Positions 17,382 to 25,438 of a stretch of 45,918 bases of DNA are shown in pieces; the stretch's first letter is position 1, and every line of letters begins with the position of its first letter. Made by a program: the position numbers and the translations under genes. The notes under the pieces were generated by a model. It did no database searches and had not been told where the DNA came from. It saw only the letters and a list, made by a program, of their open reading frames with translations. This DNA comes from Fictibacillus nanhaiensis (GTDB lineage: Bacteria; Bacillota; Bacilli; Bacillales; Fictibacillaceae): contig JAEACG010000012.1 in NCBI GenBank assembly GCA_016401345.1, positions 1 to 45,918 of the forward strand, given 5' to 3'.

Positions 17382-17928
17382 TATTGAATCTTTGAAAATT
17401 GAAGATTTATTGCCTGATAGTCTGAAAAGAGATAAAGAGGTTCTATACCTAGCACAAGCAGTCACAGAAACATTTCAGCAGGTAAGTAAGAAAATCAATA
17501 TCTTAAATCCTAAACGACCAGTAGATGACAACGTGTTAGACATTATTGCATGGGAGGAACATGTAGATTTTTATGATAACTCTCTCCCAGCAGAACAAAA
17601 AAGAGAACTTATTGAAAAATCTACTTACTTTCACCAACATAAAGGAACTCCTGCAGCTGTTGAGGACTTAATTGCTACTATTTTTGGCGAAGGTAAAGTG
17701 GTTGAATGGTTTGAGTATGGGGGAGCCCCTTACACATTTAAGGTAGTAACAAACAATCGTTCAGTCACTCAAGAAAAAGCTGAATTATTTATTAAAGCTC
17801 TTAACTCTGTTAAAAATCTACGATCAAGACTTGAAAAGGTAGAAATTACTCAAGTAGAAGGTATGAATCTTTATTTTGCTGGAGTACTTCATACAGGAGA
17901 TAAAATTACAATTAGGCAGGTGGTGTAA
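17374..17928 (+). CDS. Tail protein I
   Basis: A 184-aa gpI/XkdU-family protein: ESLKIEDLLPDSLKRDKEVLYLAQAV, IIAWEEHVDFYDNSLP (conserved W-x-x-D/H segment), KRELIEKSTYFHQHKGTPAAVEDLI and EWFEYGG. It links the baseplate wedge to the fibres and fits its place between gpJ and the fibre gene. Confidence 0.92.
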   Translation: MIDIESLKIEDLLPDSLKRDKEVLYLAQAVTETFQQVSKKINILNPKRPVDDNVLDIIAWEEHVDFYDNSLPAEQKRELIEKSTYFHQHKGTPAAVEDLIATIFGEGKVVEWFEYGGAPYTFKVVTNNRSVTQEKAELFIKALNSVKNLRSRLEKVEITQVEGMNLYFAGVLHTGDKITIRQVV

Positions 17929-17929
17929 T

Positions 17930-18817
17930 ATGACTGCATTTGGAGGATTAGTTCTTACTAACAAAGGTAGGAATTTACAGGCCAAAGCTCAAACAGGGGT
18001 TGCTTTGGCATTTACTCGCTATGCAATTGGAGATGGACTTCTTAATGGATCGTCTATTTCAGAGTTAAACACATTAAAAAATGAGCGTTTATCATTGGAG
18101 ATTAATAAGCTTAAAGTTTTACCTGGAGGACAGGCTATTGTTGGAACGATATTATCGAACCAAACTGTCACTTCAGGTTTTTATTTTAGGGAAATTGGAC
18201 TCTTTGCTCAAGATCCTCAATTAGGTGAAATTCTTTATTGTTACGGAAATGCTGGTAACAATGGCGAGTATATACCTGCCGGTTCTGCTGGTAGCCCAGA
18301 TCTTATAGAGAAGACAATAGACCTCATCGCCTTAACGGGGAATGCGTCAAATGTCAGTGCAGTAATTAATAATTCTTTGGTTTTTGAAACACCAGAAGGC
18401 GCACAACAGAAAGCCGATTCAGCAGAGTCAACTGCGAAAGCACATGCTGATCAAATTTTCATAACTTTAGACGAAGAAGTTACTTCGCATAAGGCGGATG
18501 GTGTGTCACATATTACCGCACAGGAACGAACAGACTGGAACGCAAAAGAAACTCCTGATGGGGCAAGGAAGAAAGTTGAACAGACCAATTTCAAGGTGTA
18601 TAAGTCGGGAAAAGACTCTAACGGCATTTTTACAACAGTTGAGTACAAACGCCAGGACGACACTCTTGCAATAAAATCCGTTTTGAGTGGTGGTACTTCT
18701 CCAAATTACACCACACGAACCATCACTTATTACGGCTTAAATGGAACTACAGTCGAAAAAACAACCATTCGTACACTGACTTATGATGCTGATGGTGTTT
18801 TGATTAGTGAGGTGTAA
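17930..18817 (+). CDS. Tail fibre (collar-fibre N-terminal type)
   Basis: A 295-aa fibre whose N-terminus matches the phage tail-collar fibre family: FGGLVLTNKGRNLQAKAQTG, LAFTRYAIGDG and VTSGFYFREIGLFAQDP. The central part is helical (QQKADSAESTAKAHADQIF) and the C-terminus is beta-rich. ATG 17930 behind GCAGGTGG is preferred to an upstream ATG at 17876 inside the gpI gene. It is much shorter than typical fibres, suggesting that host recognition is shared with the next gene. Confidence 0.88.
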   Translation: MTAFGGLVLTNKGRNLQAKAQTGVALAFTRYAIGDGLLNGSSISELNTLKNERLSLEINKLKVLPGGQAIVGTILSNQTVTSGFYFREIGLFAQDPQLGEILYCYGNAGNNGEYIPAGSAGSPDLIEKTIDLIALTGNASNVSAVINNSLVFETPEGAQQKADSAESTAKAHADQIFITLDEEVTSHKADGVSHITAQERTDWNAKETPDGARKKVEQTNFKVYKSGKDSNGIFTTVEYKRQDDTLAIKSVLSGGTSPNYTTRTITYYGLNGTTVEKTTIRTLTYDADGVLISEV

Positions 18818-18820
18818 GCT

Positions 18821-19948
18821 ATGATTGATATAAGAGAACACGGTGGCAGTTTTGGAGGGGGAGGTCGCAAACCTATTTTTAACGCGAAAGTGGTTAAGCA
18901 AATTGTGAGAGCGCCTTTTACTAGAAGTGGTAACGGTTCGACACAAACTAGACTCATGACGGAAACCGCAAACTATTTATGGTACTGGTATAACGATGAT
19001 GATGAACACATCATTAGAGTGAACAAGTCTAATCTTACCGACGTTGACCATGTAAATATGCAAATTGCTTATACTCCATTAATGCTAGTACCTTTATACG
19101 AACAAGATAAAGTTGTTGTAGTGACAGCAGCAACAAATACAGCGTATATTTTAAATGCAGATTTAACTTATGCATTTAACGCTAATCTTTGGCCGAACGC
19201 CATATCAGACATACGAAATTACTACTATGACCACGCAGCCAAGAGACTATATCTGTTTTATGCAAATGGTAATTCCAGAAGTTTAATGGCAATTAACGTC
19301 ACAACAATTTCAGCACCTACAGTTATTTACAACCTTACTCTTCTATCAACAGCAGATGCAATTAGTTTTACCTATACAGCTTTTGAACCCAATAACAACG
19401 CAGTGAGAATACTTCATACCGTATCTGGAGGGTATGTAAATCGTAGGTATAGTTTAATAGATGGTTCTGTTATTGCAACATATGCAAACCCAACTTTAAT
19501 TGCTGGTCTAGGTAACGTTTTGTTAGCAATAGACAGAACAGATTATTCTAAAGTTTACTATGTGAATAGTAATGGCATAAGTAAAATCGATTTAAATACA
19601 AATACGCTTGTTGCTAGCAAATCTGCAACAGCCGTGCGCACAGAAGTATCAGCTTTTTTTCCTAATTTATTATTGAATGTAACTCAAAATCCTATACCTT
19701 TTGTTAAGAGACTACCGAACGGAAACTATTTTGGATTTCAATCAATATTTTTAAATACTTCTGTTACTTATGATCCAGAGGATTATATTGCCTTTGTATT
19801 TGACTCTTCACTAAATATAATACATGCTGAGCCTTCACAGGAGACCTATGGTTTACAACCGTCAACGTCCTTAACAGATATGAATAACTACCATGATTGG
19901 ATGTTTAGTATGGCGAACTATGGATCACCAGTACATTTTCTAAAATAA
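18821..19948 (+). CDS. Putative receptor-binding tail protein
   Basis: A 375-aa protein following the fibre gene by three bases. Its N-terminus is glycine-rich (GGSFGGGGRKP) and the rest is an aromatic-rich series of beta segments with repeating 'hydrophobic strand, NxD/DxT turn' units (for example AAKRLYLFYANGNSR, DYSKVYYVNSNGISKIDL), which looks like a beta-propeller. No known enzyme motif is seen. Position argues for host receptor binding or an accessory fibre; the family is not recognised. Confidence 0.65.
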   Translation: MIDIREHGGSFGGGGRKPIFNAKVVKQIVRAPFTRSGNGSTQTRLMTETANYLWYWYNDDDEHIIRVNKSNLTDVDHVNMQIAYTPLMLVPLYEQDKVVVVTAATNTAYILNADLTYAFNANLWPNAISDIRNYYYDHAAKRLYLFYANGNSRSLMAINVTTISAPTVIYNLTLLSTADAISFTYTAFEPNNNAVRILHTVSGGYVNRRYSLIDGSVIATYANPTLIAGLGNVLLAIDRTDYSKVYYVNSNGISKIDLNTNTLVASKSATAVRTEVSAFFPNLLLNVTQNPIPFVKRLPNGNYFGFQSIFLNTSVTYDPEDYIAFVFDSSLNIIHAEPSQETYGLQPSTSLTDMNNYHDWMFSMANYGSPVHFLK

Positions 19949-19962
19949 AGGAGGAATAAACG

Positions 19963-20304
19963 ATGATATATATACGGTATTTTGCTGACGGCAGGGTCTA
20001 TTATGAACATTACAAACCGTTCCATCCTATAGATGGGTTAGGACAAACGAAGGAAAAATTGGAGGAATCAGGTCACTTTGTCGATTCCATTCCAGTTCCT
20101 GAAATGATTCCAAGGAAAATTCCGGTTTTGAAATATAACAGTGACACGGAAGAATTGTTTTATGAATATGAGGATGCCCCACCTTCTGAAGTAGACAGAA
20201 TTTCCGAATTGGAAAGGGAACTTTTAGTTTCAAAAGAGGACAACGTTTCAAACATGTTAGCAATCACAGAACTATATGAACTGATTCTAGGAGGTACCAC
20301 CTAA
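19963..20304 (+). CDS. Tail-end hypothetical protein (XkdW-like position)
   Basis: A 113-aa protein ahead of two XkdX-like genes. Segments: IRYFADGRVYYEHYKPFHPIDG, then a beta-turn domain (VLKYNSDTEELFYEYEDAPPSE), then a C-terminal coiled helix (ISELERELLVSKEDNVSNML). Proteins of this build follow fibre genes in many Bacillus phages. AAAGGAGGAATAAACG precedes the ATG. The function is unknown. Confidence 0.7.
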   Translation: MIYIRYFADGRVYYEHYKPFHPIDGLGQTKEKLEESGHFVDSIPVPEMIPRKIPVLKYNSDTEELFYEYEDAPPSEVDRISELERELLVSKEDNVSNMLAITELYELILGGTT

Positions 20305-20429
20305 TGGTAATTGTAAATATTTATTATAGGCTCATTAAAGCCGGCGCAAAGACCATTGAACAGGTGCCAGAGATCCACAGAGCAGAGGTTCAGGAGTTAT
20401 TAGACAATGAAACTACTGCAGCTAATTAA
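20304..20429 (+). CDS. XkdX-like small protein, copy 1
   Basis: A 41-aa protein (MVIVNIYYRLIKAGAKT at the start, then IEQVP) of the XkdX family found after fibre genes in PBSX-like elements. The ATG overlaps the preceding stop (TAATG), and TAGGAGG lies upstream. Its layout V-x-V, L-I-x-x-G-x-K-T-x-x-Q-V-P, V-x-x-L matches the next gene, so the two are paralogues. Function unknown. Confidence 0.8.
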   Translation: MVIVNIYYRLIKAGAKTIEQVPEIHRAEVQELLDNETTAAN

Positions 20430-20469
20430 GATCATCGTATACCTTCTTTGGAAGGAGGTGGACATTGAT

Positions 20470-20595
20470 ATGGTAACTGTATACGTAACGCTTATCGTAC
20501 GTGGGTATAAAACTTATAGCCAAGTACCTTCAACATTGCAACCGCAAGTAAAAGCTGAACTTGAAGCTCTCGAGCTTGGAGAATTAGCACAATAA
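20470..20595 (+). CDS. XkdX-like small protein, copy 2
   Basis: A second 41-aa protein aligned end to end with copy 1 (VTVYVTLIVRGYKTYSQVP). ATG 20470 follows AAGGAGG (20452-20458); an upstream in-frame ATG at 20407 lies inside copy 1 and lacks a site, so it was not used. This gene ends the tail operon; a short hairpin with a U-run follows. Confidence 0.8.
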   Translation: MVTVYVTLIVRGYKTYSQVPSTLQPQVKAELEALELGELAQ

Positions 20596-20616
20596 CGCCG
20601 ATGAGGCGTATTTTTT
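20595..20616 (+). terminator. Terminator ending the tail operon
   Basis: A short ACGCC/GGCGT stem (20595-20599 with 20605-20609), five-base loop and ATTTTTT tail directly after the last tail gene. The stem is only 5 bp, so termination may be partial. Confidence 0.6.
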
Positions 20617-20674
20617 ATGCAGGTAAAACCTCCTTTTTTGTCGAATTTGATTATTCGGAAAGGAGGTCTTTGGT

Positions 20675-20875
20675 ATGAAATGGGAATATAAAACTTATTC
20701 ATGGAATTCAGCAGCAATTTGGGATAAAGAAAAAGATCTAGTTACTGAATTAAATGAATTAGGTAATCTCGGTTGGGAAGTCGTCAATTCAACTGCTTTA
20801 AAGTTTCGTTGTGGTGACACTGGAACTGAACAAACAGACGAAGTAATTTATTTACTCAAAAGACCAAGAGATTAA
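20675..20875 (+). CDS. DUF4177-like small protein
   Basis: A 66-aa protein: MKWEYKTYSW, LVTELNELGNLGWEVVNSTAL and a closing VIYLLKRPR match the DUF4177 pattern (N-terminal WEYK, central LNE-G-GWE-V, C-terminal LKR). Strong AAAGGAGG site. It stands alone between two terminators, just ahead of the lysis genes. Function unknown. Confidence 0.75.
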   Translation: MKWEYKTYSWNSAAIWDKEKDLVTELNELGNLGWEVVNSTALKFRCGDTGTEQTDEVIYLLKRPRD

Positions 20876-20882
20876 GCATGTG

Positions 20883-20905
20883 CACTCCCATTTGGGAGTG
20901 TTTTT
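20883..20905 (+). terminator. Rho-independent terminator
   Basis: CACTCCC (20883-20889), four-base loop, GGGAGTG (20894-20900), then TTTTTAC. Perfect 7-bp stem right after the DUF4177-like gene. Confidence 0.8.
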
Positions 20906-20955
20906 ACTTTAAATTGATATTTAGTCATGCAGATCAGGATCATGATGTGACACTT

Positions 20956-20981
20956 ACACCTTTTAAAAGGTGTATTTTTTT
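20956..20981 (+). terminator. Rho-independent terminator ahead of the holin gene
   Basis: An 18-base palindrome, ACACCTTTT followed by AAAAGGTGT (20956-20973), then ATTTTTTT. A second terminator 55 bases after the previous one isolates the lysis genes, which must have their own promoter or be read by antitermination; no clear promoter is seen between it and the holin start. Confidence 0.75.
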
Positions 20982-21013
20982 ATGCTAAAAAACTATGGGA
21001 AGAACGGTGAATT

Positions 21014-21439
21014 ATGTACGAAAAACTTTTTCAAGTTGGCGTTCCTACGCTGGCAATCATTGGTCAATATTTATTTGGGGAGTGGCCACCGCCACCAACA
21101 CTGTTATTGCTTTTTGTAACTTCTTGTATGGATTATGCAACAGGCATGGCAGCTGCAGCATACGAAGGTCAACTTAAAAGTAAAGTCGGATTTAAAGGCA
21201 TTGGGAGAAAAATTGCTATATACGCAGTAATTGTTGTAGCTCACTTCCTGGATGTGTACTTAATTCATTTTGGTATGGAATCAAAGGCTATGATCATGAA
21301 CGCGGCGATCCTCTTCTATTTCCTAAATGAGCTTCTCAGCATCACTGAGAACGTTGGAAGAATGGGCGTTCCAATTCCTGAACCTGTAAGAAATGCAATT
21401 GTTGTTTTAAGAGGTAAGGACGAAAAGAAAACAGTTTAA
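21014..21439 (+). CDS. Holin, phage holin 4 / TcdE-like family
   Basis: A 141-aa membrane protein that should form the lethal membrane hole at lysis. Hydrophobic segments: about 8-40 (interrupted by EWPPPP), 62-85 (AIYAVIVVAHFLDVYLI) and 90-115 (AMIMNAAILFYFLNELLS). The SCMDYATGMAAAAYEGQLKSKVGFKGIGRK stretch and C-terminal ENVGRMGVPIPE are family hallmarks. The charged C-terminus is cytoplasmic. It lies immediately before the endolysin. Confidence 0.93.
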   Translation: MYEKLFQVGVPTLAIIGQYLFGEWPPPPTLLLLFVTSCMDYATGMAAAAYEGQLKSKVGFKGIGRKIAIYAVIVVAHFLDVYLIHFGMESKAMIMNAAILFYFLNELLSITENVGRMGVPIPEPVRNAIVVLRGKDEKKTV

Positions 21440-21445
21440 TCATTA

Positions 21446-21476
21446 AGGCATCCTGCACTCCAGGATGTCTTTTTCT
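21446..21476 (+). terminator. Terminator between holin and endolysin
   Basis: A 10-bp stem with one G-T pair (21446-21455 with 21461-21470), five-base loop and TTTTTCTTTT tail. It would reduce endolysin mRNA relative to holin unless antiterminated. Confidence 0.75.
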
Positions 21477-21507
21477 TTTAACAATTAAAAATGGGAGATG
21501 AAACACT

Positions 21508-22515
21508 ATGGGTTATTCATTTGAGAAATTACCACAGTTAATTGATATGCGTGGAAAACTACCACGCAAAGGTGAGTACGTTGATCTTGGTGTAAATTCA
21601 AAGACTGTAAGGGTGTGGCATCATAGTTTAACAAAATCAAACTTAGCCGGATCTACTGCTGAAGCATTCGGTCGTTTTCATGTAAATACAAACGGATGGC
21701 CAGGAGTTGGTTATCATTTTGTAATTGAACCCCACAACCTTATAAAAGGTCCAGATGGAAGAATGAGAGCTAGAATTATTTGGTGTCACAATCCAGGAGT
21801 GAAATCTTTTCACGTAGGAAATAGCAACAAGTTTTCGGTTGGTATTTGTGTTGCTGGTGACTATCGTTCAGAAAAGTTAAATGACGCAACATTACTAACA
21901 GTATCTGAATTTCATGCCGCATTAGTTAGAGACAAAATTGGAAAAGATGACAAAGCACATAATCAAATGCCAGGATACTCCTGGAAGCCTTGTTGTGTAT
22001 TTGACTATAAGGCTGCATTCTTTTTTAATAAGCCTGTAAACGTATCAAAACCCACTCCACTTCCAGGAACCTATGATATCCAGGAAGGAGATACTTTCTG
22101 GTCGCTTGCTAATGAGTTAAAAGATATTACAGTACAAGATCTCATTGCTGCTAATCCAGGAGTGAATCCTCAGAACCTAAAGATTGGACAAACTATCAAA
22201 CTAGGGAAATCTAAAAACGTATACACTCGCCCTTATGAGACGCCTAAAAAGCCTCAGAATGAATATAAGTACCCTCTTCCATTAGTTACTATTGGAAAAG
22301 GTAAAAAAAATCCTAAACAAGAGGTTCTGAAGCTACAAAAGGCATTAAATGCTATCAATTATAAATGCGGTGTCGAGGATGGAATCTGGGGCCCTAAAAC
22401 TGAAGATGCTTTAAAACGATTCCAAGAGGTTTATACACCTTATGAAGTAGACCGCATTTTAGGTCCAAACACCAGAAGACAACTACAAGCAGTTTTAAAA
22501 TCTAAGGGACATTAA
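21508..22515 (+). CDS. Endolysin: N-acetylmuramoyl-L-alanine amidase with LysM and PG-binding domains
   Basis: A 335-aa cell-wall hydrolase. Residues 30-170 are an amidase_2/T7-lysozyme-type domain: likely zinc ligands H38/H39, H151 and C162, with Y69 and K160 in the usual supporting positions. Residues 189-232 are a LysM domain (YDIQEGDTFWSLANEL, NLKIGQTIKL). Residues 262-330 are a peptidoglycan-binding_1 domain (KLQKALNAINY, VEDGIWGPKTEDALKRFQ). No signal peptide, so export depends on the holin. It cleaves the bond between the glycan strand and the stem peptide. Confidence 0.95.
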   Translation: MGYSFEKLPQLIDMRGKLPRKGEYVDLGVNSKTVRVWHHSLTKSNLAGSTAEAFGRFHVNTNGWPGVGYHFVIEPHNLIKGPDGRMRARIIWCHNPGVKSFHVGNSNKFSVGICVAGDYRSEKLNDATLLTVSEFHAALVRDKIGKDDKAHNQMPGYSWKPCCVFDYKAAFFFNKPVNVSKPTPLPGTYDIQEGDTFWSLANELKDITVQDLIAANPGVNPQNLKIGQTIKLGKSKNVYTRPYETPKKPQNEYKYPLPLVTIGKGKKNPKQEVLKLQKALNAINYKCGVEDGIWGPKTEDALKRFQEVYTPYEVDRILGPNTRRQLQAVLKSKGH

Positions 22516-22527
22516 TATACACAAAGA

Positions 22528-22561
22528 AACAGCCCACTCATAAAGAGAGGGCTGTTATTTT
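22528..22561. terminator. Bidirectional terminator between endolysin and lipoprotein genes
   Basis: AACAGCCC (22528-22535) pairs with GGGCTGTT (22549-22556), followed by ATTTTTA on the + strand and TTCTTTG on the - strand. It separates two convergent genes. Confidence 0.8.
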
Positions 22562-23112
22562 TACCACCATTCAAGTGCCTTTCCATACTCATCTACCTTG
22601 GGATCTTTTTTATCAATTGTAGAAGCCTGCAATACCGACTCAACAAGATTTCCATTTGGCTCAAACTTATTCATATCAACTGTATATTGGGCGACTCTGA
22701 AATCCCCGTTCATAACCCCTATTGTAATGCTATCAGCACCTTTAATATCCTCCTGTTGCAAAAATTCATAGGATTGTAGGATAACGTGTTGTGTAGCGAG
22801 CGCAGGAGTAAGTTCTGAACTCATATGTACGACTAAATCAAGGTGTTTTGAAATATCTCTAGCATCTGTTACATCTACATTCGTTGCATAAATAAATGCA
22901 TCTGTATTTACCCCTTCTACTTCTTCCTCCGGATCACTCTCTTGAACAACTTCTTCAACAACTGGTACTTCTTGTTCTACAATCTTATCGCTCTCTTTTT
23001 TCTCAACAACCGGTTTAGTTTCTTTTGCCTCATCTTTTGCTTTCTCCTCACTACAACCTTGTAATAAAGACATAGCCAGTAGTGCTGTAACTACCCATCC
23101 TGTTAACTTCAT
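22561..23112 (-). CDS. Putative lipoprotein
   Basis: A 183-aa exported protein. MKLTGWVVTALLAMSLLQGC is a type II signal peptide with lipobox LLQG-C20. A charged linker (about 22-70, E/K/V-rich, many EEE/VVE) precedes a domain of about 115 residues (DAFIYATNVDVTDARDISKH, GADSITIGVMNGDFRVAQY). Lipoproteins carried in reverse next to lysis genes often act in the lysogen, for example in superinfection exclusion, but no family is recognised. RBS GGGGATGAG precedes the ATG. Confidence 0.8.
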   Translation of the reverse strand: MKLTGWVVTALLAMSLLQGCSEEKAKDEAKETKPVVEKKESDKIVEQEVPVVEEVVQESDPEEEVEGVNTDAFIYATNVDVTDARDISKHLDLVVHMSSELTPALATQHVILQSYEFLQQEDIKGADSITIGVMNGDFRVAQYTVDMNKFEPNGNLVESVLQASTIDKKDPKVDEYGKALEWW

Positions 23113-23511
23113 TATCTCATCCCCTTTTTTTCCATTTTATAACATAGAGAAGATAACTTAAATTATATTTTACCTTTCCTCTTATACCTTTCCCATTAGA
23201 GGAAGAGAAAAGATAGATATAACCTAGGGGTTGCAACGGCTAAGCAATGTTATATACTCCATATTTTCACTATAATTGGCACCGCCTTTATTTGGGGCTA
23301 CCCCATGAAGTTGAAGTAACAGAATTAGGAAGTGTTAAATGACTCGCTTTCGCTGATTTCGGAGCTCGGATAAACACATGAAGTACGTACTCAAAAAGCT
23401 TTGTGAAGTCTTACGGTTATTTAGGTCATCTTTGGGGCCTATCCCCGAAGTTAATGCCCCAAGGTTAAGTTCGGGGGCTAATTAAAAAACACCCCGCAGG
23501 GTGCTGTTGTT
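23113..23511. other. 399-base intergenic region with paired hairpins and a 22-base repeat
   Basis: No credible gene. A TATAAT-like box on the - strand near 23160 may serve the lipoprotein gene. TTTGGGGCTACCCC-type hairpins occur twice (23291-23312 and 23431-23452) as imperfect direct repeats ending GAAGTT. The second runs into a larger stem, 23443-23454 with 23465-23476 (12 bp, one mismatch, ten-base loop). The right end holds the terminator of the next - strand gene. It could be a structured RNA, a recombination site or a replication element. Confidence 0.55.
23484..23503 (-). terminator. Terminator of the - strand gene at 23512
   Basis: On the - strand CACCC, four-base loop, GGGTG (23490-23503) are followed by TTTTTT (complement of 23484-23489). 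Confidence 0.8.
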
Positions 23512-23739
23512 TTACTTAATGCCTAATTCATCCATTTGCTTCAGGATTTCTCCGAATTTATGTGCAGGATTAGGATCTTCTATCACATGCCAATCAGTAG
23601 TGATATTTCTATCAATATCCACACCTTTGCACATGTATTTCCCGTTACCGGTGTAAATCACATCTACTAAGAATATAGTCTTCTCGTCATAGGTAACCAT
23701 CTTTCTATCTACGCTATAAACTTTTACGTCTTTCTCCAT
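23512..23739 (-). CDS. Hypothetical protein, 75 aa
   Basis: A small protein with a beta-rich N-terminal part (KDVKVYSVDRKMVTYDEKTIF, VDVIYTGNGKYMCKGVD) and a C-terminal helix (AHKFGEILKQMDELGIK). ATG is preceded by AAGGGGGTGAAAAA on the - strand, a strong site, so the gene is real. Function unknown. Confidence 0.75.
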   Translation of the reverse strand: MEKDVKVYSVDRKMVTYDEKTIFLVDVIYTGNGKYMCKGVDIDRNITTDWHVIEDPNPAHKFGEILKQMDELGIK

Positions 23740-23831
23740 TTTTTCACCCCCTTATCTTATCAAGTTCGACAAAAGGGAATTCCTACCTTCTTTTACTAAT
23801 CACTTACGTCAAAATGTTGTGTTGGGACCCC

Positions 23832-24056
23832 CTATTTACCCTTCTTATATTTATCAGACATTTTTTTATAGGCCTGTTCCTGGTTCTTTTCAAAGTCGTA
23901 AACTTGCTGCCAATGATAAGGGCAATAGTATCCAACTATCTTATCTGGCACATCCCAATCATAAACAGCAGCCACCCGATCAATACCCTTTCCCACTTCT
24001 TCCATACAAAAGGAACAATAATAGCCTTTTTCACGAATAACCTTAATTTCATTCAT
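23832..24056 (-). CDS. Small zinc-ribbon-like protein
   Basis: A 74-aa protein with YYCSFCMEE (Cys pair at 14 and 17) and YYCPYHW (C45 and H48), a plausible single zinc-binding site. The C-terminus is lysine-rich (YKKMSDKYKKGK). Ribosome binding site AAAGGAG lies on the - strand but about 20 bases back, so the start is less certain. Function unknown. Confidence 0.6.
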   Translation of the reverse strand: MNEIKVIREKGYYCSFCMEEVGKGIDRVAAVYDWDVPDKIVGYYCPYHWQQVYDFEKNQEQAYKKMSDKYKKGK

Positions 24057-24238
24057 TTTTCAGGGGTTACTATACCCTTCAACTCCTTTCTATCGTTGAA
24101 TACAGAGCAATTTCAGAAGCCGTTTTTTCTCCATTCCATTAGATTACAAACTTATTATAAATTAGTTGCAGGATTAATAAAAAAAGTCCAAAATACTTTA
24201 ATATAAATATCAGTGATATAACGATAGGAGGAAGTGTT

Positions 24239-24811
24239 ATGTCAGACGATACAAACGATAAACAAATCATCATGAATCCTTCAGATGTCAGTACATTACT
24301 TGATATAAAGGAATCAACACTGAGGAAATATGTTGGTATTTTAAAAAACGCAGGTTACCATTTTGATGAAAATAAAGGACAAAGATGGTATCGAAACGAA
24401 GATGTTATAGTCTTAAAAAGATTTATTGAAGTTAAAAATAACCGTGACATGACACTAGAACAGTCTGCAAATGCTGTAATGACATGGTTTAAACAGTCTG
24501 ATATGTCACCCCGTGACATGGATAAACGAAAGGATAATACACGTTATAACAACGATATAAAAGAGCTACAGGAACAAATCGATAATCAGAATGATTTATT
24601 ATCAAAACAAACAGAGTTAATTAAGACATTGATTCATAAGATGGACGAGCAACAAAAATTTTTTGATACTCGATTAGAAGAACGTGATCAAAAACTCTTG
24701 GAAGTTATTCGTTTAAATCAAGCTGCCAACGAAGAGGTTTTACAATTAGCTGCAGCTCAAGAAGAGAAGGAAACAAAGAAAGGATTCCTGGCCAAGTTAT
24801 TTGGAAAGTAA
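24239..24811 (+). CDS. MerR-type HTH protein with coiled coil (DUF3967-like)
   Basis: A 190-aa protein with an N-terminal winged HTH (NPSDVSTLLDIKESTLRKYV, then GQRWYRNEDVIVLKRF), a long coiled coil (about 100-165, heptads of L/I with E/Q/K) and a basic end GFLAKLFGK that may touch the membrane. This build (MerR-like head, coiled coil, short basic tail) recalls RacA-type anchoring proteins and DUF3967 proteins of Bacillus plasmids. It may help position or segregate the extrachromosomal prophage. TAGGAGGAAG precedes the ATG. Confidence 0.75.
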   Translation: MSDDTNDKQIIMNPSDVSTLLDIKESTLRKYVGILKNAGYHFDENKGQRWYRNEDVIVLKRFIEVKNNRDMTLEQSANAVMTWFKQSDMSPRDMDKRKDNTRYNNDIKELQEQIDNQNDLLSKQTELIKTLIHKMDEQQKFFDTRLEERDQKLLEVIRLNQAANEEVLQLAAAQEEKETKKGFLAKLFGK

Positions 24812-24813
24812 AA

Positions 24814-24837
24814 AGCAGCCATTACGGCTGTTTTTTT
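24814..24837. terminator. Bidirectional terminator
   Basis: CAGCC (24816-24820) pairs with GGCTG (24826-24830), with AAAA on the left and TTTTTTT on the right, between convergent genes. Confidence 0.7.
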
Positions 24838-25438
24838 AATTGTTCTTTTGGTTGTAATTTATAATCCTCTCAACAACATTCTGCATCTTACCTTTGCTGT
24901 ATTCGTCTATAAAATCGCAATAGAGTATCTGTATAACACGTTCTAAAGTGTAGTCGTGATCGGGATAGACCTTTGATAAGTCACTTAAAATATATTCACC
25001 TCTAAGAGCATCCTTTCTAGCCATGCTATAAGAGAATTCAGCGATGTAATCAGATTCATCATCCAGTGTATCAATGATACGTTCATCTTCATGCTCTGAT
25101 ATAACGATCGTCCCATCCTTGAGTCGTAACATGTTATAAATGCTTTGAGGATCATTGTTCTTTCGAATAAAGTATAGAAAGTCATGATATAGAATATCAA
25201 TCAGCTGCACATGCCGAAAACGTTCACCTTGCACTTCACTTACATCATCACAAAAGCAACGAGCACGTATATACATATGACCAGGTACAGGGATCTTTAG
25301 TGTGACTCGTGAAGTTGGAGAGTACAGCCAACCATCAAGCATTTTATTAAAGAATCCCTTTGCTTCACTCATTGGTTTTAACAGACTTAGCTCTTCTCCA
25401 ATTAGGTTGAGATTACTGTAGGAGCGCAATAAGATCAC
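24836..25438 (-). CDS. Hypothetical protein, about 200 aa
   Basis: A soluble acidic protein with YEYTAG-type start excluded: an upstream ATG (25504) lies 70 bases inside the preceding gene, so GTG at 25438, overlapping that stop as GTGA, is preferred (ILLRSYSNLNLIGEELSLL). Notable segments: VPGHMYIRARCFCDDVSEVQG, IYNMLRLKDGTIVISEHEDE, and a helical C-terminus. No motif recognised. Coupling to the RHH-like gene upstream suggests a shared role in plasmid maintenance or regulation. Confidence 0.6.
   Translation of the reverse strand: MILLRSYSNLNLIGEELSLLKPMSEAKGFFNKMLDGWLYSPTSRVTLKIPVPGHMYIRARCFCDDVSEVQGERFRHVQLIDILYHDFLYFIRKNNDPQSIYNMLRLKDGTIVISEHEDERIIDTLDDESDYIAEFSYSMARKDALRGEYILSDLSKVYPDHDYTLERVIQILYCDFIDEYSKGKMQNVVERIINYNQKNN

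Noticed and set aside
23814-24206. 130-codon + strand ORF
   Set aside because: Antisense to the zinc-ribbon-like gene and AT-rich promoter DNA; hydrophobic without pattern and no ribosome binding site.
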